From positions 74,418,252-74,482,251 of the forward strand of contig CM076193.1 of the NCBI GenBank assembly GCA_038277395.1: 64,000 bases of DNA, in the 5' to 3' direction. The notes beneath the pieces were generated by a model. It worked only from the letters and a program-made list of their open reading frames with translations. It was not told where the DNA came from and did not search any database. Made by a program: the position numbers and the translations under genes. Source of the stretch: Dryocosmus kuriphilus. Lineage: Eukaryota; Arthropoda; Insecta; Hymenoptera; Cynipidae. Below are positions 10,031 to 21,429 of this stretch, one piece after another; the stretch's first letter is position 1, and each line of letters opens with the position of its first letter.

Positions 10031-11625
10031 ATTTTCTTTATTGTATCAATTTTTCAGTTTCAATAAGTGCTTTCATGCCACGGTTCCAGTAGTTCCTTTC
10101 CATTAAAGCATTGATACGAATTGGGGCGAATTAACATTTTCGGAGTGCATGTGAATCCCATTTTCTGATTCGTTGAAACGAACTGAAAAGCATTAGGATA
10201 AATTTGGAAAGCATGAAATCAATTCATATCAATTCGCCGTCAAGATTAACTCAAGAAAAAAAAAAGTATACGGTCGAGACTTGACCCAACAATTTTTCGC
10301 TCATCAGCTTAGAGTGCTCCCCCACTGAGTAACTAACCTACTTGAAAGTAGATTTACAACAGAGCCTTCAAATACCAAGCGCTGATTTGTCTTCTTGTGC
10401 GCACGGGCGAATTCAGTTTTGGCTTTTATTCACACGCATTATGACACACTGAAAAAAGTTGAAGCGTGTACGTGCGACGAATTCAGACGCATTGCAGTTT
10501 GATTTCAGATCCATCGAATTGAAAAGCAATGGCAGACACAGAAATAGATTCGTACTGACGCATTAAAGTGTATTCGCCGATAATTCATTTGTGCGTTGTA
10601 TTGGTACGTACAGAAAGATTTAAAACTGAAATACTGCCTTCACGAATTTACACGCATTCACACTGGTACAATTCGTCACTGTCACAAAAGGCGATTCTCA
10701 GGGTGTCTTAGTCTTTACAATTCAATGCATATCAATATTTTCTTTTTTGCTGGGTGTATATTAATAATTTAAGATATCATACAGAAATATTATAATAAAA
10801 GAATTAGAGTCTTATTTTTGTGCAAATAGAACTGTGATTGTTTTTACAGATTAAGCGAAATACTTATTTTCCTGTGCAATATGTTATTCAGTTTTACTTC
10901 TTGTTCAAGAAAAAATACGAGTTAATGTAATAATACAAATTAATTGTAAAATAACTAGAACTTCAACATTATTCTTTTAACACGTTTTTATCTTCAAGGT
11001 CCTTGAGACATCCTATAAAGAAATACAAGATTAAACTTACTTTTATATTCCCTTTAGACATCAAATCTATTTTTAAAAATTGGTACACGGAAAGGTGCTG
11101 ATTTTCGCTTACATCCCTTCCTTGTAATGTACAAATTTTTAACCACCCTAACATGTACGTTGTCATCCGATGAATTATATTATTAAGCACATGTTCCCTC
11201 TTGTGACACAAAGCAAACGTGCCGCGATCGATATTTATCTTCAAGGCACCTCCGAGTAGACGGTAGACGCCAAGGGAATGGCTCAGTGACATCTGGCTTT
11301 CTTTCGTCTCGCGAACGGAATACGTTCTCTCACCACGATACTGCCAAGAAGCGGCGCCCCCCACCACCATAACGTGTATGGTACGCTGATAAAGTCGAAG
11401 TACACAAAATTAAGGTCCACGAGACCAAGTCAGCCAGTTTCTCTTACACCCTTATCAATCCAATAGGAAATTTTGAAAGTAAAGCTTTTCCATGATGCCA
11501 GGGCTTCGCTGCCTACGTTTACAACTATCGCCCATGTTAAAATATTTATAGTTGGTGATAGTTCTGACCATCCTTGTTTTTTTAAATTCGTAATTTGAGT
11601 CATACAATACAACAATTTTTTTGAA

Positions 11626-11760
11626 ACAGTTCCGTGCGAAATTTGGTTTCTCGTGCCTGTGTAGCAGACGCAAAGTGCCCGATTCACACACTTTGTGGGA
11701 AAGTTCTTCGCACACGCCACGTGGCGTGCGCGAATAAAATCTGGCCAGATTTTCCACAAC
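11626..11760. repeat. dispersed repeat with 16-base CACGTG palindrome
   Basis: CACGCCACGTGGCGTG at 11713-11728 is a perfect palindrome. It is preceded by a TGAAACAGTTCCGTGCGAA block and an AAGTTCTTCGC block. The same order of blocks and the same palindrome occur at 23421-23520, so this is a repeat family and not chance. Open frames on the minus strand here show no known domain. Confidence 0.65.
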
Positions 11761-12174
11761 GCTGATAGCCCATCAAAACACTGCATTCATATTCACTGTG
11801 AGTGTCCACAGCTGATGTCATTTGCGCACGTTCGGATGGATCAAGATAGATGGCACTAGTCGACTGACTCCACGTGACGTGATTTTAACGCAACTTTTAT
11901 ACAAATTTTAGATTAGATATTCACTTGTTCAATATTTTCAGCTTGTGAAACGTTCCTAAATATATGCAACGAATAAATATTTAATAGTATAGTTTAAATG
12001 GGTTCGAAAAATGGAGCAAGTGATTGTGAAGATAATATATTTGTCTGAAAAATAAAATTTACCTTTTTTCGAAATTAAAATAGGAAATATTCCTGATGCA
12101 TTTTTTTAATATTTAAAAAATAATCGTATTTTGTTTGTTTTTTTTTTTTCTTTAAAAGAACATATAAATTGTGC

Positions 12175-12250
12175 AGTTATGTTGCTAGACAGGATTTCAG
12201 CACTCTCCTGAAAAGTAATTGGGCCGAAATGCACAAGCACAGCAGATAGA
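12175..12250 (+). repeat. dispersed repeat, copy 2 (TTATGTTGCTAGACAGGAT)
   Basis: A second copy of the repeat at 8885-8990, joined at its right side to the tRNA-like segment at 12250-12328. Confidence 0.7.
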
Positions 12251-12328
12251 AAAAGCCCCGATGGGGACTCCGACACTCAAACCCGTCACGGTTTCACCCC
12301 GGGAGCACCTCTGAGCCACAATTTTGCC
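12250..12328 (-). repeat. tRNA-derived SINE-like segment
   Basis: On the minus strand the stretch contains TGGCTCAGAGGTGC, similar to an RNA polymerase III A box, and about 30 bases later GACGGGTTTGAGTGTCGG, similar to a B box. It then runs GTCCCCATCGGGGC and ends in a T-run. Order and spacing fit a tRNA-derived promoter, but a full cloverleaf does not form by eye. A short interspersed element is the most likely identity. Confidence 0.45.
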
Positions 12329-14116
12329 TTAATAATTTTTAAGATCGAACTTCTCACGCTGTTTCAAAAAATAGTATATGGGCCGCGTACGCGTAGGTGA
12401 TTCCCGCCTTTTGTGAATGCCACATTTGCCTCTTTCAGGTATCAAACTCCACACTCGTCTAGAATTACCTACTTCGCGCAATTGGCACACAATGTACTAT
12501 ATTATTTTCAGCTCAACCTTTGCACATTTTTTCAGCATACAACATCACATATTTTCAGACTTTTAAACCATAAATTGGAAAATTTAAAACTGATCAAGGA
12601 AAAATCAGGGATTTATTAGCATTTTTTTGCGGCTGCCCTGTATACATATTTGAAGAAAATCTCTCTTTTTAACAATTAAGTTGCTCAAAAATGGCTGCAA
12701 AAGGGGGATAAGTTTTTGTCTAGTAAACAAACTGAATAACTTTGTTAATTTTTATCTCGCAAAATCGGGACTAGAGTAATTGAAAACCTGTTATTATACA
12801 TTAATTAAACTTTTTCAAAATTTCCTCTTTATTAATTAGAAAAGAAGATAATTTTTTTAGAACAATTATTGCAGCTGTAATTTTTAGCATAGAGAGCTCC
12901 AATTTGTAGAAAGTATAGATGAATATTTACACTAAATTTACACTAGTTGTAATAAAACTGTCAAGGAAATAATTCACCATTTATAACTGTAGTTAGTTTA
13001 CGAACATCTGATACAGTGTGTGGCGGCGAAGTGGGATTGGCCGCGCTCACCATGCCCCGCAGAAATTCACCCTAAAATTGAATTCACGCGCCCAAAGCGC
13101 TAAAAGTTGAAAATCTCGTATACAAATCAACATATCAAGACGTTTTTTTTTTAAATTTAGGCTATCTTCGTGCGCTGATTATAAATTGCTTATATAAAGA
13201 TTTAAAAAATGCAACTAATGCTTCATATTTAAGTCCATTATTTTCATTTGCACTAATTTCACCCTTATTTAATTTTTCGTGAATGCTTCGTAGTTTTATT
13301 GAAAAATATTAACGTACAACAAAATTTTAGTTACAGCATTAATGAAGTTAAAGGAGAGCCACAAATAGCAAAATTCTACAGACGCCCATGGTCACGGAAT
13401 TTTCACGTCTCTCTGTCTACTATGCAATTAAAAGATCTCTAAAAACTAAATGTATTACTTAGAGAAGGTTTTTGCAAATAAGTTTGAATATCTTTTTTTT
13501 TTATCTTTAAAAAGTATCCTTTTTCAATTTTTTGCGGTAAAATCAGGCTTTGCTGATTGGGCGGTAGAGGCGAAGCTGTGCTTAGCCAATAAACATTCCA
13601 AGGAAGCCAACCAGGATTGGCTGGAACAGTTTTTATTGGATTAAACATGTTAAGGTCACAGAGTTGTTTGAACAGGGTTTTTTGATACCCTTTAAAAATA
13701 TTGTTCCCTAAGAAATAAATAATTTTAAAAAATATTCAATGCGCTTCAATTTTTACAATCTTATACAGCATTTAAAAAACATAATATCTAGAATTCATGC
13801 AGTTATCTTATTTCAAACTTTAAAAGAAAAAACGCGACTATAACTATTTAATTGTTAATTGTTTGTTTGCATAAAATACTTGTCTATCATCACATATTAA
13901 TACTCCGCAAATAACGGTCGAGTATTAAGACTTTTACCTTGAAATTAGTTGAGGCTCACCATGCAAAATTTTGAAATTTTAAGCACACTCAATTTACAGA
14001 TGTTAGAATTGCAAATCCATTAAATTTTTATCCGAACGAATTTCAAGTCTTTCAATTTCGAAACTCAAGCAGTTTCTAAATGTTGAGTTAAATGAAAGCC
14101 GAGAGCGTTAACTTAC

Positions 14117-14303
14117 AAGAACTTTTACAGGCTTCTTGGCGGAGTTTTTCAAAGAAATTTGATATTGAATCGGAGTCTGTAAAGAACCTCCCATTCCAAA
14201 ATTGATAATCCCAGAGTTTCCGCCCCAATGAAGGCCAGCTACACTTGTAACTTCGACTTCTACTGCTACGACCAAAACTTCCACACTGTTGTTTACTTTA
14301 AAC
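14117..14303 (-). CDS. TMEM131: TMEM131 internal exon (sixth recognised)
   Basis: 187 bases between a clean acceptor (TTTATTCTGCAG) and a consensus donor (GTAAGT). It completes a codon begun in the previous exon and ends in phase 0. The 62 codons include VAVEVEVTSVAGLHWGG and LKNSAKKPVKVL. These correspond to the TMEM131 stretch with the conserved PVEVEV strand, the DFG-containing turn (here INFG) and the LLNSG strand. The protein is an ER membrane protein; in animals its N-terminal PapD-like domain binds procollagen and its C-terminus recruits secretory tethering factors (established for the family). Only a 126-base intron separates it from the exon at 14430-14593. Confidence 0.95.
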
Positions 14304-14429
14304 CTGCAGAATAAAGCGTTATAAAGAAATAAAAAATAAACTGACATAGTTATTCAATAATTTTAATAATTACAGAAGATTAATATCAAATTAACGTTCA
14401 TAAATTAAACCAAAATCAATCAATGTTAC

Positions 14430-14593
14430 CTAATGTAGGCTGTGTAATTTTTTTCTGCGTATGCATTGAAATGTAATCTTATAACAGGTTTGGTTTGGTA
14501 AGGTGGAATTTCCCATAATTCTCGCGGGCCTTCAGCTTCTCCTGACGGTAGTTCTAACTGAAACTCTCCGCCGCTACTGTAGACCTCGGCCAC
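14430..14593 (-). CDS. TMEM131: TMEM131 internal exon (fifth recognised)
   Basis: 164 bases, entering in phase 0 (acceptor CTTAAAG) and leaving in phase 2 (donor GTAACA). It encodes VAEVYSSGGEFQLELPSGEA and then PRELWEIPPYQTKPVIRL. The VYSSGGEFQLELP and LWEIPPYETK-like blocks are the most conserved signature of the TMEM131 family, so identity is nearly certain. The upstream intron, back to 31738, is about 17.1 kb and is filled with nested transposons. Confidence 0.97.
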
Positions 14594-14689
14594 CTTTAAG
14601 ATAGATAACTCTGTTGTATAAATAAGAAAATATTTTTTTAACAGCTAAGTTTCTGAAATTTGCACAAAAGGGTAATGAAAATACAGTAA

Positions 14690-15010
14690 GACTGGCTAGA
14701 AAGGAACAAAGAAGTATTGAAGCAAGTAATAGAAAACAGAATTACAGAAGATAGGTACAGTGAGAAATATAAATAAATGAGAGTAGAGGAAAAAGTAATA
14801 CATTTGGACAGAAAAGGAGAAAGGGGAAGTCTGCAATTTATTGCACGTGTGCAATGTGGAAACACAGAAAAATGGAATAAATATTGGGGTAGAGAACCGG
14901 AAAGAGAACACATGTTATGTGGGAGAGGCAGGGGTACATTAAAACACCGTCTGGATGATTGTGATCAAATAAAAAAGGGATTTTCCTTGTGCAATCAAAA
15001 CAGCACTAAA
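14690..15010 (+). pseudogene. C-terminal fragment of a non-LTR retrotransposon
   Basis: The frame reads LQFIARVQCGNTEKWNKYWG, then REPEREHMLCGRGRGTLKHR and LDDC. An aromatic-rich GN..RYW block followed by a CxxC-like pair, HxxxxC spacing and a leucine-rich gap resembles the zinc-knuckle tail after the RNase H or reverse transcriptase region of many LINEs. The 5' side is broken by a stop at about 14776. No reverse transcriptase is present, so this is a 5'-truncated copy, the usual fate of LINE insertions. Confidence 0.6.
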
Positions 15011-15972
15011 AGCTGGAAGTTACTACTTAAGGAAATTATTAGAGCGAAGCTCTTCTTCTCTCGTTCTGAGGGTTACTGAGCGATGAAATGGGAACGACAG
15101 ATTCAATTGTGCGCATGCGCTTCCATTGCCTCAGTAGTAGGCGCGAATGCAAACACACACACACACATCGACGATGAGCCAAACTAAAATTTTACACTAC
15201 TTTTTCATCATTTCATTATTATTATATAATATGTATATAGGTACATGTTACAAAGTGATTACAATATACCAAAATAAAAAATGATTTTTAATTAAATTCA
15301 TACAACTCATTTTATTCTATCAATGTTTTTTATATGAAACAAAATATATATTTAATTATTATAGATGTTTAATTAAACCGAATACTCGACCGAATAGCTT
15401 TCATACAAATTCATCATGAAGTATTCTTCTAAAAAATAAAAATTCAATAACAATCACTTCTGGGCATCGCTCTTGTCGGCTGATTTTAAATAAGTTTAAA
15501 TCTTTTTTTAATGTTTGAACGTACACTTTTCAACTTTTTTTTCAGGAAAATGAGGCATTGCTGATTGAGCCAACATAGCACAGTGGGCCAGGAAGCATGC
15601 GTTCGCTGTCGTTTGAGAGTTGCCCGAAACTCTGCGTCATAAACAGCAAATTCTATACTCATCGCATATCACATCGCATCATCACCAAACTTTGTGTCGA
15701 TGCATTTTTATTTTTAGAGGTTCTCTTTTGTATTCACTCGGGATTACTGTAATTTTAATTAATAGGATTATTCAGTAATGAACATTCTCACTCCGTCAAT
15801 CATCTTCCTTAATAATGAAGTCTCATCTGATTTCACTTTCTATAACACTTTGAGTTCATCATAACTAAAAATGGAATAGTTTACTAAAAAAGAGATTCTA
15901 CAACAATTGCAAGAATTAAAAGATGTTGATTCAGTGATCAATTATATTCTTCTGAAGCTAAAGGGGACTATT

Positions 15973-17860
15973 CAGGCCCGGACTGGCCATATGGCAAATA
16001 GGGCAAATGCCCGATGGGCCGGTGTGGCTGATGGGCCGATGGGCCGGTGTGGCCGTCGAAACAAGTTAAACCTTGTTTTTTGAAGGAATTCACGTGGCAG
16101 TTATATTTTCAGACGGAACTATACTTTTTAAGCTAATCAGCTTAATTTCTGAAAGCACTCCAGGTATTCTATTCGTTCAAGTAACGTCCTCTACCGTCGA
16201 GTCGAGTACCTAATTCAATTTACGCTATCGTTGTTGAGCTCTATTTCTAGTTGTGAGTAGTACTCCTAGCTTTCTAAGTGATGGCGTTCGCCACCGCACC
16301 GTCACGTGACGTCGTCTCAATAAATAAAACAGTCGATGTAAATTGATGTAAATTACATCAACAAAAAAAAGTTTTAATTAAACTTTAAACGAAACATCGT
16401 TTTGCTTGTGTGCGCGCAACAACTAGGTAAGTGAGTACTTTATACCTACCTATCAACCTACTAGTAATATGGGAATAGTAAGCTTGTTGAATCTGTACCC
16501 ATCATTTACCAAATTTCGTGACTGTATTAATGTATTTATGTATGTTTGTCTGTCAACAAATATCTCCGAAAGAACTGAACTTATTTTAAAGAAACTTTCT
16601 TTGTAGACAACAGGGTCGAGTATTTTTCACTTTATGGTACAGCGAAAGAATGATCAATATCAGCCTTAGCAGTATAAAAGTTATGGCATATAATGATTTT
16701 AGTGTTCCGTAAATAAAAAAAAAGAAATTAAATGAAAAAATAATATCTCAAAGAATTACCAGGGAACAATTCTAAAATTTTGCATTTAGTACTTGTTTTT
16801 CTAATAAATAATAACAATGAATATCAAGGCAAATTATAGAGTTTCTTTAGTGGGTATATTTTACGGACTATATTTTAACTGTTTATTACTCAGAATAGAA
16901 TAATAATCGATTGCTGTCTACATCTTTGGAAAATTTTATTTAATGCCATAATAGATGCATGTTTTATTTAAGGGACTTGCGTTCGGTCATCTAAAAAACT
17001 GGACAACAAAAGCTTTTGGAAGTCAGTGCCCAAAAATGTGTCAAGTTGACAAACATTTTTAAATGTTCGACTTCGTCTACATGTACATATGATGCATTGG
17101 TGACAGTTGCGGCGGAGGCGCTAACTGAAGTTGAAATTAACATTAACAGTCCATATCATTCTCAAGATGACCAAGAACTGTTATCTACTGCGCAACAGGT
17201 AGATGATCGTATAAAAATTGAACAAGAGCAAGGTAAGACACGCCATGATCAACATTAATAGTTCATATCATTCTCAAGATGACCAAGAACTGTTATCTAC
17301 TGCGCAACAGGTAGATGATCGTATAAAATTTGAACACGAGCAAGGTAAGAGACACCATGATCATGCACCTGCCCTTGATCCTGCTGCAAACAAACTAGAA
17401 AATAAACAAGATGATAGCTATTCAGATCCTTCGTTTAACTATTTTATACATCCTGAAAAAAGTCAACTCGATTTTTTTTCACGTATCATCCAAAGCAAAA
17501 TATTCGGGATCCTGTGTTACAAAAATCTATATATCGTAAAGACGGGTCTAATCGCAAGTGGTTGACTTATAGTGAGGAACAAAATGCTTTGTTTTGTTCA
17601 GTGTGCTTAGCATTTTCTGCAACTTCTGATACTAGCTCATGTCCGTTTTTACGAGGAATGAAAGATAGGATACATATTCATACCAAAGTCGAGGAACACG
17701 AAAAAACTGAAACGCACCGTGCTTGTGCGGAAGCTTACTTCTTAAGATCCAACAACGCAGATATTAACAGTTTACTTTTTTACATTCAAATGTCTTTACA
17801 CCGAGCCCCGGTACGGAAAAGGAGAGAAATTTTGCCGCGAATAATAGACATTGTTAAATG
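15973..17860 (+). mobile_element. hAT element with ZMYM1-like gene, left part
   Basis: The left end starts CAGGCCCGGACTGGCC, a known terminal motif of hAT elements that carry a TTF/ZMYM-type gene. It is followed by a short tandem duplication built on GATGGGCCGGTGTGGC (about 16013-16053). About 1 kb of non-coding sequence follows, then the gene from 17016. The element is interrupted at 17861 by a solo LTR and resumes at 19783. The right terminus was not found; the gene is lost at about 20300, where another repeat gene begins. Confidence 0.7.
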
Positions 17861-18439
17861 TGTAACGCTGCTAATCCCTTCTATTTATTTAAATCTCCCC
17901 CTCCGGATGCTTCAGTCTAGCCAGGGTTAGGATGTGGGGGTAGGGTTAGCAGTGATAACAAACGGTGTACAAAAGAAATCAAAGGTGTGAGTATATTCTC
18001 TCCTATTCTCTACATTTCTAAATGCGTGTGCTTGTATGATTGTGTGTGTAGGTGTGGTGGCTTGCGTGTGAGTGTGAGAGCGTCGGTACATAAATGAGTG
18101 TGTGTGTAGTGTTGGGTGTCGCTCGATATAAGATTAAAGTGTGTGTAGTTTCGGAGGAGGTGTAAGAGTTCGCAATAACTGTGCCGTCTCGTAGGCGTCG
18201 AACGACCGGTGGTGCGGGCCCAGCGGGGTCTCGTCGCATCCACCCGTGCTGCCTCGTTGCGGTCGGTACTGTAACATTCCAGGAAAAAAACGGTAGCGGT
18301 AGAGCGGTATCTCTTTACGGAGGAGTTCGACGACGGTGAGGGAGGGTCCGGACATCTCTCCCCCCGAAATAACGGTACGGTACAGGCGGGTGGGGCGAAG
18401 CCCCCGGAAGTTGTTACAGGTTTCTACGGTAGTACGTCG

Positions 18440-19400
18440 GTCGGTCCAGGTGGAGGTTGCCGGACAGAAGGGTGGCTAGGTGGAATCTAGTCCACGTCTT
18501 CTGCGTCGCATGGGCAGGCCACAGGTAAACCCGTTCACCTGCGCATGCGTCGGTTTTCTCCCAGGTGGGGGGTCGGAGTCGCCGGATAGAAGGGTGGCTA
18601 GGTGGGACCTAGTCCACCTCTTCTGCGTCGCATGGGCAGGCCACAGGTAAACCCGTTCACTTGCGCATGCGTCGGTTTCCTCCAGGTGAGGGTCGGAGTC
18701 GCCGGACATAAGTGTGGCTAGGTGGGACCTAGTCCACGTCTTCTGCGTCGCATGGGCAGGCCACGGGTGAACCCGTTCACCTGCGCAAGCGTCGGTTTTC
18801 TCTAGGTGAGGGTCGGAGTCGCCGGACAGAAGGGTGGCTAGGTGGGATTTAGTCCACGTCTTCTGCGTCGCATGGGCAGGCCACGGGTAAACCCGTTCAC
18901 TTGCGCATGCGTCGGTTTCCTCCAGGTGAGGATCGGAGTCGCCGGACATAAGGGTGGCTAGGTGGGACCTAGTCCACGTCTTCTGCGTCGCATGGGCAGG
19001 CCACGGGTAAACCCGTTCACTTGCGCATGCGTCGGTTTCCTCCAGGTGAGGATCGGAGTCGCCGGACATAAGGGTAGCTAGGGCAGGCCACGGGTAAACC
19101 CGTTCACTTGCGCATGCGTCGGTTTCCTCCAGGTGAGGATCGGAGTCGCCGGACATAAGGGTGGCTAGGTGGGACCTAGTCCACGTCTTCTGCGTCGCAT
19201 GGGCAGGCCACGGGTGAACCCGTTCACCTGCGCATGCGTCGGTTTCCTCCAGGTGAGGGTCGGAGTTGCCGGACAGAAGGGTGGCTAGGTGGGACCTAGT
19301 CCACGTCTTCTGCGTCGCATGGACAGGCCACGGGTGAACCCGCTCACCTGGGCATGCGCCGATTTTCCCCAGGTGAGGATCAGAGGATAAGGATAGGAGT
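18440..19400 (-). repeat. 120-bp minisatellite inside the solo LTR
   Basis: About 7.5 copies of a GC-rich 120-base unit, marked by GGTGGCTAGGTGGGACCTAG near 18473, 18593, 18713, 18833, 18953, 19158 and 19278. One shortened copy of about 85 bases starts near 19073. As the unit is a multiple of three, the minus strand stays open over six copies (18476-19156), giving a 40-residue repeat containing SGDSDPHLEETDACA and YPWPAHATQKTW. Expression is not indicated by anything seen. Confidence 0.9.
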
Positions 19401-19683
19401 CAGGATGTCGTCGTGGTCGTCCAGGTCGTCGTGGTCGTCGTCGTCGTCCAGGTCTTCGTCGCCCGGTAACGCTGCCACGGGGGAACCCGTTCACAGAGGA
19501 ACCAGTGCAGCTTCTTCTCGTTGAGACCAGTCGACGTGACTCGACTGGGCGCACCGAGTGAAGTGCCCCGATCCACGCCTCGTTCGTGCTTATAACGACG
19601 CAAGCTGTGGGACGCGTGGGCGCACTGGTTACTCCGTGGGGTAGGGATGGCAGCTTCCTCGCTCGTGCTTGTGCGGTGATGCG

Positions 19684-19685
<2 letters not shown>

Positions 19686-19722
<37 letters not shown>
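19686..19722. repeat. (TA)n microsatellite
   Basis: About 18 TA dinucleotides, inside the solo LTR close to its right end. Confidence 0.95.
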
Positions 19723-19725
<3 letters not shown>

Positions 19726-20299
19726 AGGCTTGTGGGTCGAAAAAACGGTTGGCGTCGAGCCGTGACGTAGCGCCTCGTTACAAATTTATTGGGAAACGAG
19801 GCCTAAGTTATAGAGGCGATACGCTGGAGGCTGCATATAGCCTGGAGGACATGTCTGTAGACCATGGAAACTTTTTGGAACTTGTTGTCCTGCTCAGCAA
19901 ATATGACATTAATTTAAAAGACCATTTGAAAGATTGTATTGAGAACAGTAAAAAAATGCATGACTCCCAAAAAGGTGGTAAAGGCAGAGGATCATTGTTA
20001 ACATTTCTCTCTAAATCAACAATTAATAAGATTATCCAAGCAATCGGTCAACTCAGCAAGGAATATTAGTATGGAAGTAAAAGCAGCTGATATGTTTTCT
20101 TTACAAGTTGATACAATATAGGATATTTCATACAAAGATCAATGCTCAATTACTGTACGCTATGTGACAGGTAATCGCGTGAAATAAAGACTTCTGGCTG
20201 TTATACAATGCAAATCTTCAACCGGGAAGGATATGTTTTCCTTAGTTAATTCAGTTTTAAAGCAAAGCTTTCATCAAGTGGTTTCATATGATGTGCGAT

Positions 20300-21000
20300 G
20301 CACTTCTACACATTTTTCTCTGTTTTTAACTTTGATAGACGGGAACGTGCTGAACATCATTACGGGCATCAAACCTATGCAAACTTTTCCTCTTTGTCAT
20401 GCAACGCCTAAATCATTCAGTGATTACTCGAATAAACAGAAAGGCACCTTCTTACCAATTCTAAGATCTCTTATGTATGGAATCAGTCCAATACATTCAT
20501 GGCTCAACGTTTTTGGTTGTACTTCAAAAATTTCTTATAGGCAAGATCTGAAAGTATGGCAAGAACTCCTTCGCAAAAATTAGTATTTGCTGAGAGAAAG
20601 AAAAAAATTCAGGCCATTTTCCGAGACAAGTTAGGATTTATAGTAGATAATCCAAAAGCGTAACACTGATCACAAAGCCTTCGAAAAACCGTAAATTTTA
20701 GCTAAATGCCTTGAAATTGACTGCGAATTATTGAAACTGTTCAAAAAATTCTGATTGCAATGTCAATTCATCTTCCAGTCGATCCTTTCAAATTTCAGAA
20801 ACTACTTATGCATAGAACTGATATAATTAGTACAAGCATGCTACCTTTCGGGGTTCTAGGTGAAGAATCATCAGAAACTCGCAATAAAGATTATAAAACT
20901 TCAGACTGAATCACAGCAGGAAGCATAATCGTGTACCCAATCTCGAAGATGTTGTTTACAAAATAAATCTGATGTAAAAATTTCCAGTGTGGGCCTTGAA
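20300..21000 (+). pseudogene. decayed transposon-associated insect repeat gene (family B)
   Basis: Blocks typical of a second widespread uncharacterised insect repeat protein are present: LIDGNVLNIITG, then FPLCHATPKSFSDY, MYGISPIHSWLNVFGCTSKI, SYRQDLKVW, IQAIFRDKLGFIVDNPK, and later STSMLPFGVLGEESSETRNK. They lie in several frames with stops between, so the gene is dead. The upstream side joins directly to the broken hAT gene near 20300. A further acidic open stretch (20987-21256) ends just before tandem repeats at 21285-21905. The function of the family is unknown; association with DNA transposons is my inference from its flanks. Confidence 0.7.
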
Positions 21001-21284
21001 ATGCGGCTTAACAAAAAAAGGTTGCAAATTCCAAGGGGAAGTGCGAGATTTGCTATGCGCACCAGAAATAGTTTTCAATGCAGATGAAACATCTAGTGAC
21101 AATAATGAAGATAATGGGCAAGAAGTTGATAATACTGGTCTCTCTGAAACTTTTCGATTGCTAGGTGATATTATATTGTTACATTACGACAATGACGATA
21201 ATGAGAATTATGATGACCATGGTATTGCCGATGAAGATGTCGCTACGCTGCACTGAATACAAGCGGCTGAAAACGCCCATTTCA

Positions 21285-21410
21285 TGAGAGGCAAGGGGAC
21301 TCATCATAAAAAAATACCTTAAATATCGCATGTGAGGGTCAAGGAGACTCACATTCAAAAAGCACCACAAATATCGCATGCGAGAAGTAAGAGAGGACCA
21401 ACGTTAAAAA
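21285..21410 (+). repeat. short array of a ~41-bp unit
   Basis: Diverged units with the order GAGAGGCAAGGGGACTCAT, AATAAAAA-like A-run, and GCACCNCAAATATCGCAT. They match the main array at 54986-55565, which has the same GAGAGGCAAGGGGACTCAC and AAAAAGCACC blocks. Confidence 0.7.
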
Positions 21411-21429
21411 AGCGCTCCGAATCCGGTGA

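Larger units (their letters stand above)
7399..14116 (-). other. TMEM131 intron with small transposons
   Basis: This is the 6.7-kb intron between the exons at 14117-14303 and 7290-7398. Besides the items listed separately I see no gene. 7400-8880, 10030-11620 and 12330-14116 hold only AT-rich sequence, short homopolymers and diverged repeats. One stretch (13470-13650) shares AATCAGGCTTTGCTGATTG-like words with 15540-15570, suggesting another low-copy dispersed repeat. Confidence 0.7.
17861..19782. mobile_element. solo LTR (about 1.9 kb) inserted in the hAT gene
   Basis: The insert begins TGTAACG and ends CGTTACA, the TG...CA termini of LTRs with a short inverted repeat. It is flanked by a 4-base duplication, AATG at 17857-17860 and AATT at 19783-19786 (one change). 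Removing the insert and one copy of the duplication restores an in-frame join, VKC to IGKRG, within the ZMYM1-like gene. No gag or pol is inside, so this is a solo LTR left by recombination between two LTRs. A 4-base duplication fits Gypsy-type integration. Its long size is partly due to an internal minisatellite. Confidence 0.75.
17016..20230 (+). pseudogene. decayed TTF-type zinc-finger hAT transposase-like gene, split by an LTR
   Basis: Two halves belong together. Left (17016-17860): acidic N-terminus, then GSNRKWLTYSEEQNALFCSV with CSVCLAF as the TTF zinc-finger start, and VRKRREILPRIIDIVKC. Right (from 19787): IGKRGLSYRGDTLEAAYSLE, VDHGNFLELVVLLSKYD and GRGSLLTFLSKSTINKIIQA. These are consecutive blocks of ZMYM1-like proteins encoded by hAT elements. 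A 112-base tandem duplication (17137-17360) shifts the frame near the start, and further stops follow after 20069. The catalytic C-terminal half and dimerisation region are missing, so the copy is dead. Confidence 0.75.

Noticed and set aside
10969..11370. A 133-codon minus-strand frame containing YRLLGGALKINIDRGTF, with a good donor at 11035-11040, considered as the TMEM131 exon after 14117.
   Set aside because: The true next exon was found at 7290-7398 with better family agreement (ALKINFEP), correct phase and a clean acceptor. The 11-kb frame has a purine-rich upstream stretch instead of a pyrimidine tract.
11430..11786. Long minus-strand frames (118 and 100 codons) as a possible gene.
   Set aside because: They overlap a dispersed repeat with a CACGTG palindrome that also occurs at 23421-23520, and show no domain.
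18010..18355. Minus-strand frames rich in H and T near a GT-rich tract, considered as a small gene.
   Set aside because: They lie within the solo LTR and derive from simple GTGTGT sequence and GC-rich LTR sequence.
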